This document shows positions 61,007 through 64,000 of a stretch of DNA of 64,000 nucleotides, in pieces. Origin of the DNA: Erysipelotrichaceae bacterium 66202529 (GTDB taxonomy: Bacteria > Bacillota_I > Bacilli_A > Erysipelotrichales > Erysipelotrichaceae); assembly GCA_017161075.1 (NCBI GenBank), contig CP046174.1:3100001-3164000 (forward strand), given 5' to 3'. The translations under genes were made by a program, and so were the position numbers. The notes under the pieces were generated by a model, which did no database searches, had not been told where the DNA came from, and saw only the letters and a program-made list of their open reading frames with translations. The stretch's first letter is position 1. Each line of letters opens with the position of its first letter.

Positions 61007-61867
61007 TTATATGGTCAGTGGTATCACCAGATCCATTTTTGAAAGTGACTTCTGACATTCTTTTCCCGTTATCATCGTATAGATTCTAGTCGTTTCGATA
61101 CTGGCATGACCAAGCAGATCTGCAAGTCTTACAACATCTTTCTGTAGACGATAGAATGTCAATGCAAATAGATGTCTCAAGTTATGCGGAAATACTTTTT
61201 TATCATCGACTCTAGCATCTTGACATAATTTCTTCATTGCCTGCCAGATATTACTTCTATCCATCGGTCTTCCATTCTTTGTGATAAAGACTGCCCCTGC
61301 AGATATATTTTCCTGTTTACAATAATCTTTAAGCAGTTTTTTTAGTTTCTTTGGTATAAATACCGTTCTTGTCTTCCCCTTATTTCGTACAACTGCCTTC
61401 CCTTCTTTTACTGCTTCTACCGTTATGTATTTATGTTCTGATACTCTGATACCTGTACCACATATCGTCTGCAGTAACATATACAAACGTTTATCATCTC
61501 TCTTTAATGCCGTATCCAGCAGACGCTTATATTCATCTTTTGTAAGTTCCCTTTCCTCTTCATAAAAAACAGAACGCTGTATCTTATGTAATTTTAATTT
61601 CAGATTTCCCAGTTTCAAATAATCAAGCAGGCCATTTAATGCGACCAACATACTGTTGATACTAGATACCTTATATTCCTCAGACAGACTATTCTTATAC
61701 GCAACCAGTTTCTCTTTTGTAACTGTTTTATCATTATCTGGCAAATACTTATAGAAATGCATGACATCTCTCATATATTTTTCAATCGTTGCTTTACTTC
61801 TTTCTTCCCCATATAAATATGTTTTGAATTCCCCTATCATTTCCATATTTAATACCGTCTTTTTCAT
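61007..61867 (-). CDS. Tyrosine recombinase next to invertible segment
   Basis: 286 residues with an N-terminal SAM-like core-binding domain and a catalytic domain containing Arg141 (GTGIRVSE), Lys163/165, His228-x-x-Arg231 (PHNLRHLF), His254 (LGHASIETT) and Tyr263 (RIY). All catalytic residues are present. Its stop lies 5 bases from the right inverted repeat, and AAAGGAG precedes its ATG. The position beside a non-coding segment flanked by inverted repeats suggests that it inverts that segment, like site-specific promoter switches known in Clostridioides difficile. It has no xis, repressor or relaxase neighbours, so it is not a usual prophage integrase. Confidence 0.88.
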   Translation of the reverse strand: MKKTVLNMEMIGEFKTYLYGEERSKATIEKYMRDVMHFYKYLPDNDKTVTKEKLVAYKNSLSEEYKVSSINSMLVALNGLLDYLKLGNLKLKLHKIQRSVFYEEERELTKDEYKRLLDTALKRDDKRLYMLLQTICGTGIRVSEHKYITVEAVKEGKAVVRNKGKTRTVFIPKKLKKLLKDYCKQENISAGAVFITKNGRPMDRSNIWQAMKKLCQDARVDDKKVFPHNLRHLFALTFYRLQKDVVRLADLLGHASIETTRIYTMITGKECQKSLSKMDLVIPLTI

Positions 61868-62137
61868 TCTATCCAGCTCCTTTGATGTTTTAATCCAATC
61901 ATATCATTTTGTTATATCAGAATCACTGGCAATAATTGGTATTTATATAGTGAAGTTCTATTTTATTTGATGAATTCAATGGAATATAATTAAAAAAAGA
62001 TACTAACAAATAATAATTCTAAATTAAAAAACTATTATTTTTACTTTAACAATAATAAATTGATATGTTCAAATTTGAACATGGAGATCTAATTCTCCAT
62101 TCTTTTCCCTGTGTAGACTTCCTGCTGTTTTCGTTCA
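61868..62137. other. AT-rich upstream region of the recombinase gene
   Basis: Very AT-rich sequence with no ORF above noise. It should contain the recombinase promoter. No clear terminator or repeat was found. Confidence 0.4.
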
Positions 62138-62611
62138 TCAATCCTCCTTTTGGATTTTCTTCCTGATACAGCTTTTCAGGATTGCTTTAACTTTATATCT
62201 GAGTCCTGCTTCCGAGATTCCCAGTCTGACCGCTATCATATCATTCGTTTCACGAGGCATACGATCGATCAGTGCAGCTTCTATGAATGTTCGATCCTTT
62301 TCATTTAACATTTCGAGCAATTCATCAACATGATCTACCTTGTCTTTTATGATATAGATTTCACGTTCGATCTCATTCTTCTCCCTAATGAAACGCATCA
62401 GCATATGTTCTCTATTGGATCTCCCTTTCTTTCCCGGAGGCTTATCAAATCTGACTGCTGATATATCATACATTCTTGTATTCAAAAGGTTCAGCCTTTC
62501 CTCCAGCTGTATTAGATATGTACTCCAATATCGGTACTCACGAAGTTCGTTCTCAAAAGATTTAACTATTTTATCAATGATATCTTCCAGTTCATTCATA
62601 CATGAGCTCAT
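62138..62611 (-). CDS. Sigma-70 region 4-like / ArpU-like regulator
   Basis: 157 residues. An N-terminal helical region (LEDIIDKIVKSFENELREYRYWSTYLIQLEERLNLL) and a C-terminal HTH (LDELLEMLNEKDRTFIEAALIDRMPRETNDMIAVRLGISEAGLRYKVKAILKSCI) resemble phage ArpU/RinA-like or sigma region 4 proteins. It overlaps the upstream gene by 20 bases with the ATG at 62611, or by 8 with the next Met at 62599. It probably acts as a late-type activator or alternative sigma-like factor together with the upstream gene. The target is unknown. Confidence 0.7.
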   Translation of the reverse strand: MSSCMNELEDIIDKIVKSFENELREYRYWSTYLIQLEERLNLLNTRMYDISAVRFDKPPGKKGRSNREHMLMRFIREKNEIEREIYIIKDKVDHVDELLEMLNEKDRTFIEAALIDRMPRETNDMIAVRLGISEAGLRYKVKAILKSCIRKKIQKED

Positions 62612-62960
62612 CCAGTTCCGAAAATTTAATGATTGCTTTTCGAATCTTCTTATAGCAGTCCTGCTGTGTTGACTTATATTTGTTACGTAAATCTTCTATC
62701 GTCGCACACTCTTTTTTCATGTAGACATCATATAATAGCTCACGCTCTCTATCAGGCAGTTTCTCGATTCTGTTTTCTACAAATTCCAAATTGTCGTTGA
62801 TTCTGATAAGATCTCTTTTCAGAAATGATGTATTGATCTCGCTATCTTGTATTTCCATCAATCTAAGATAGCATTCTTTCAATTCTGAATCGGATTGATA
62901 ACTTTCCAGAATGAATCTCATTGTCATATGTTTTCTAGTATACAGATAACCATATCTCAT
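62592..62960 (-). CDS. Sigma-70-like small regulator, partner of the downstream gene
   Basis: 122 residues from the ATG at 62960 with a GGAGGGTGG ribosome site. The second half (NLEFVENRIEKLPDRERELLYDVYMKKECATIEDLRNKYKSTQQDCYKKIRKAIIKFSELDEL) is a sigma region 4-like HTH. Two adjacent small sigma-like proteins with overlapping frames recall split sigma factors, where two subunits make one functional activity; this is speculative. The pair is followed by the tyrosine recombinase and may control it or the surface locus. Confidence 0.65.
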   Translation of the reverse strand: MRYGYLYTRKHMTMRFILESYQSDSELKECYLRLMEIQDSEINTSFLKRDLIRINDNLEFVENRIEKLPDRERELLYDVYMKKECATIEDLRNKYKSTQQDCYKKIRKAIIKFSELDELMYE

Positions 62961-63311
62961 GATGTCCACCCTCCTCCTGCTGCTAGTTAAATCTGACCTT
63001 ATGAATCGTTGACGCAAAAAAACCTCTTGAATTCAGTATCCAAAAGGTCTTTCTAAATCGATATTTATACTTCTCACAGCAAAAAAAGAGCTGTTTCGTA
63101 GCACTTCTTTACTACATAAGCAAACCATATTTTTTCTTCCTTGGTAAATTTTTTGCTTACATAGGATAGAGATACATTCATGATATAGATCAATTATCAA
63201 GACCATGGTCAGAATATAAAATAGGGCTCGTTTGATTGTACCCGCGAGCCCTTCTGTAATTAAGGATCAATAGACCATGATATTAAAGTGATGCTTTTTC
63301 CCTACCTTAAT
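62961..63311. terminator. Intergenic region with terminators (about 63015-63050 and 63223-63252)
   Basis: AGGGCTCG (63223-63230) and CGAGCCCT (63245-63252) end the transcript of the recombinase-like gene at 63312; the same element is found in the left copy. A second stem (ACCTTTTG/CAAGAGGT with seven T on the minus strand) lies about 63016-63050. No gene is seen between. Confidence 0.65.
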
Positions 63312-63836
63312 TTAATTTTGATTGAATCTAGTTAAATCTTCCGTATACATTGCCTCTTTTATCCGATTTGCATATTTATAAAAAGTCGATCTTTTCATCT
63401 GTGTTTCATCACAATAATCAGATAGTTTCTGTTTTTTGCTCAGACAGGCTTTGATACGTATTTCAAAATCATTTGGCAAGACAGTTTTCGGTCTGCCATA
63501 ATTTCCATTTCCCTCAGATTTTCTCTGTAAGGCTTTTTCAATTCCTTTTTTCTGACTTGCTTTTAACTTTTGTCGATTCAGTTCTAAGAGATAATCATAG
63601 AAACAAAGTAATAATGAAGCATCCGCTTTTAAGCCATTACAGGCTATCATCATCCTCCCTTCAGCTAAAAGTTTCAAACTATTTCTGACTTCTGTTAAAT
63701 CATTCCCCAAGCATATAAAGGAATCTATCTCTACTTTTTCACTCACTTCAGCTCTCCTTTGATCATTCGTCTTATCATGTGATAAGGATTTGCCAAAATT
63801 CCGGTATCAAATTCATAAAACATAAATCATTAGAGT
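63216..63836. repeat. Right copy of ~620-bp direct repeat
   Basis: Matches 41735-42360 through the terminator, the whole gene and much of its upstream region. Homologous recombination between the two copies could delete the giant gene, its regulators and the invertible segment in one step. Confidence 0.85.
63312..63746 (-). CDS. DNA-binding protein derived from a serine recombinase, catalytic Ser part missing (copy 2)
   Basis: 144 residues, GTG start at 63746 with AAAGGAG upstream. Residues 60-135 are almost identical to copy 1, while the N-terminal 45 residues differ (ICLGNDLTEVRNSLKLLAEGRMMIACNG). The same half-resolvase plus HTH structure is seen. It is downstream of another surface-protein gene whose end lies at 63862, so each module appears to carry one copy. 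Confidence 0.75.
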   Translation of the reverse strand: MSEKVEIDSFICLGNDLTEVRNSLKLLAEGRMMIACNGLKADASLLLCFYDYLLELNRQKLKASQKKGIEKALQRKSEGNGNYGRPKTVLPNDFEIRIKACLSKKQKLSDYCDETQMKRSTFYKYANRIKEAMYTEDLTRFNQN

Positions 63837-63861
63837 ATCATTTAAGATTTTCTATCATTCT

Positions 63862-64000
63862 TTATTCATTTGTAATGATAAACGGGCTGATTTCTGTTGC
63901 TAAGATTTGTTCACCACTACCTGTCGTAGTTTGTATAATATCGTATCTTAACTGATAGGTACCAGCAGATATATCATCTTTCAGTTGTACTGAGATCGTT
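63862..64000 (-). CDS. C-terminal end of another surface protein (start outside window)
   Basis: The open frame reads from the right edge to a TAA at 63862-63864, about 45 codons: TISVQLKDDISAGTYQLRYDII, then a Thr/Gly-rich stretch and SPFIITNE at the end. It looks like an Ig-like or beta-sandwich domain end without LPXTG or membrane anchor. By position it is the counterpart of the giant gene in the neighbouring module. The identity of the whole protein cannot be determined from this window. Confidence 0.55.
   Translation of the reverse strand, partial: TISVQLKDDISAGTYQLRYDIIQTTTGSGEQILATEISPFIITNE

Noticed and set aside
61007..63017. Prophage remnant (integrase plus sigma-like regulators)
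   Set aside because: No structural, lysis, repressor or attachment features are present, and the recombinase fits better as the inversion enzyme for the adjacent segment.

Overview
The window looks like a chromosomal segment of a low-to-moderate G+C Gram-positive gut anaerobe. The protein set (PurF-like paralogue, Tet-like GTPase fused to a NYN nuclease, a giant LPXTG-type surface protein with InlB-type B repeats, rubredoxin-glutamate synthase fusion) fits Bacillota and most resembles Erysipelotrichia such as relatives of Clostridium innocuum. That placement is inference from protein style, not a database result. Nearly all genes lie on the minus strand.

Layout. 1-18.8 kb is housekeeping and accessory chromosome: a partial uracil-DNA glycosylase-like gene coupled to a dGTPase; a ribosome-protection-type GTPase with a C-terminal YacP/Rae1-like nuclease; a MATE exporter; a TetR-flavoprotein-membrane protein operon with a visible operator-promoter; a PurF paralogue with Ser in place of the catalytic Cys; a heterodimeric ABC exporter; an AgrC/LytTR-type two-component pair; a HAD phosphatase and an MGMT-like protein.

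19.46-28.58 kb is an integrative mobilizable element in the 3' end of guaA. Its two ends are a 17-bp imperfect repeat that on both sides encodes the last codons of GuaA, with all differences at wobble positions. Cargo is a three-gene ABC-3C conflict system (REase-like effector, middle component, SMC-like ABC ATPase). Mobility genes (Xis, integrase, two relaxosome proteins, relaxase, TnpV) are present, but the integrase has an in-frame stop and the relaxase a frameshift, so the element looks stranded.

28.6-41.3 kb returns to core genes: guaA, a purine permease behind a purine riboswitch, peptidase E, an aminotransferase, a ten-repeat type I-C-like CRISPR array with leader but no cas genes here, a rubredoxin-glutamate synthase fusion, an S9 peptidase, and a membrane EAL phosphodiesterase.

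41.7-64 kb is a surface-protein locus. A 4,980-residue repeat protein is the last large gene of a minus-strand operon that begins with an EAL protein, then a LytTR regulator (both with an NTF2/SnoaL-like sensor domain) and a 58-residue ORF. Upstream of this operon is a ~0.5 kb non-coding segment bounded by matching inverted repeats, next to a tyrosine recombinase gene. The only good sigma-A-type promoter at a segment end points away from the operon. This is best read as a phase-variable promoter switch caught in the OFF orientation. A second copy of the downstream module (recombinase-derived DNA-binding protein plus the end of another surface protein) starts at the right edge, so the locus is probably a tandem family of such modules.
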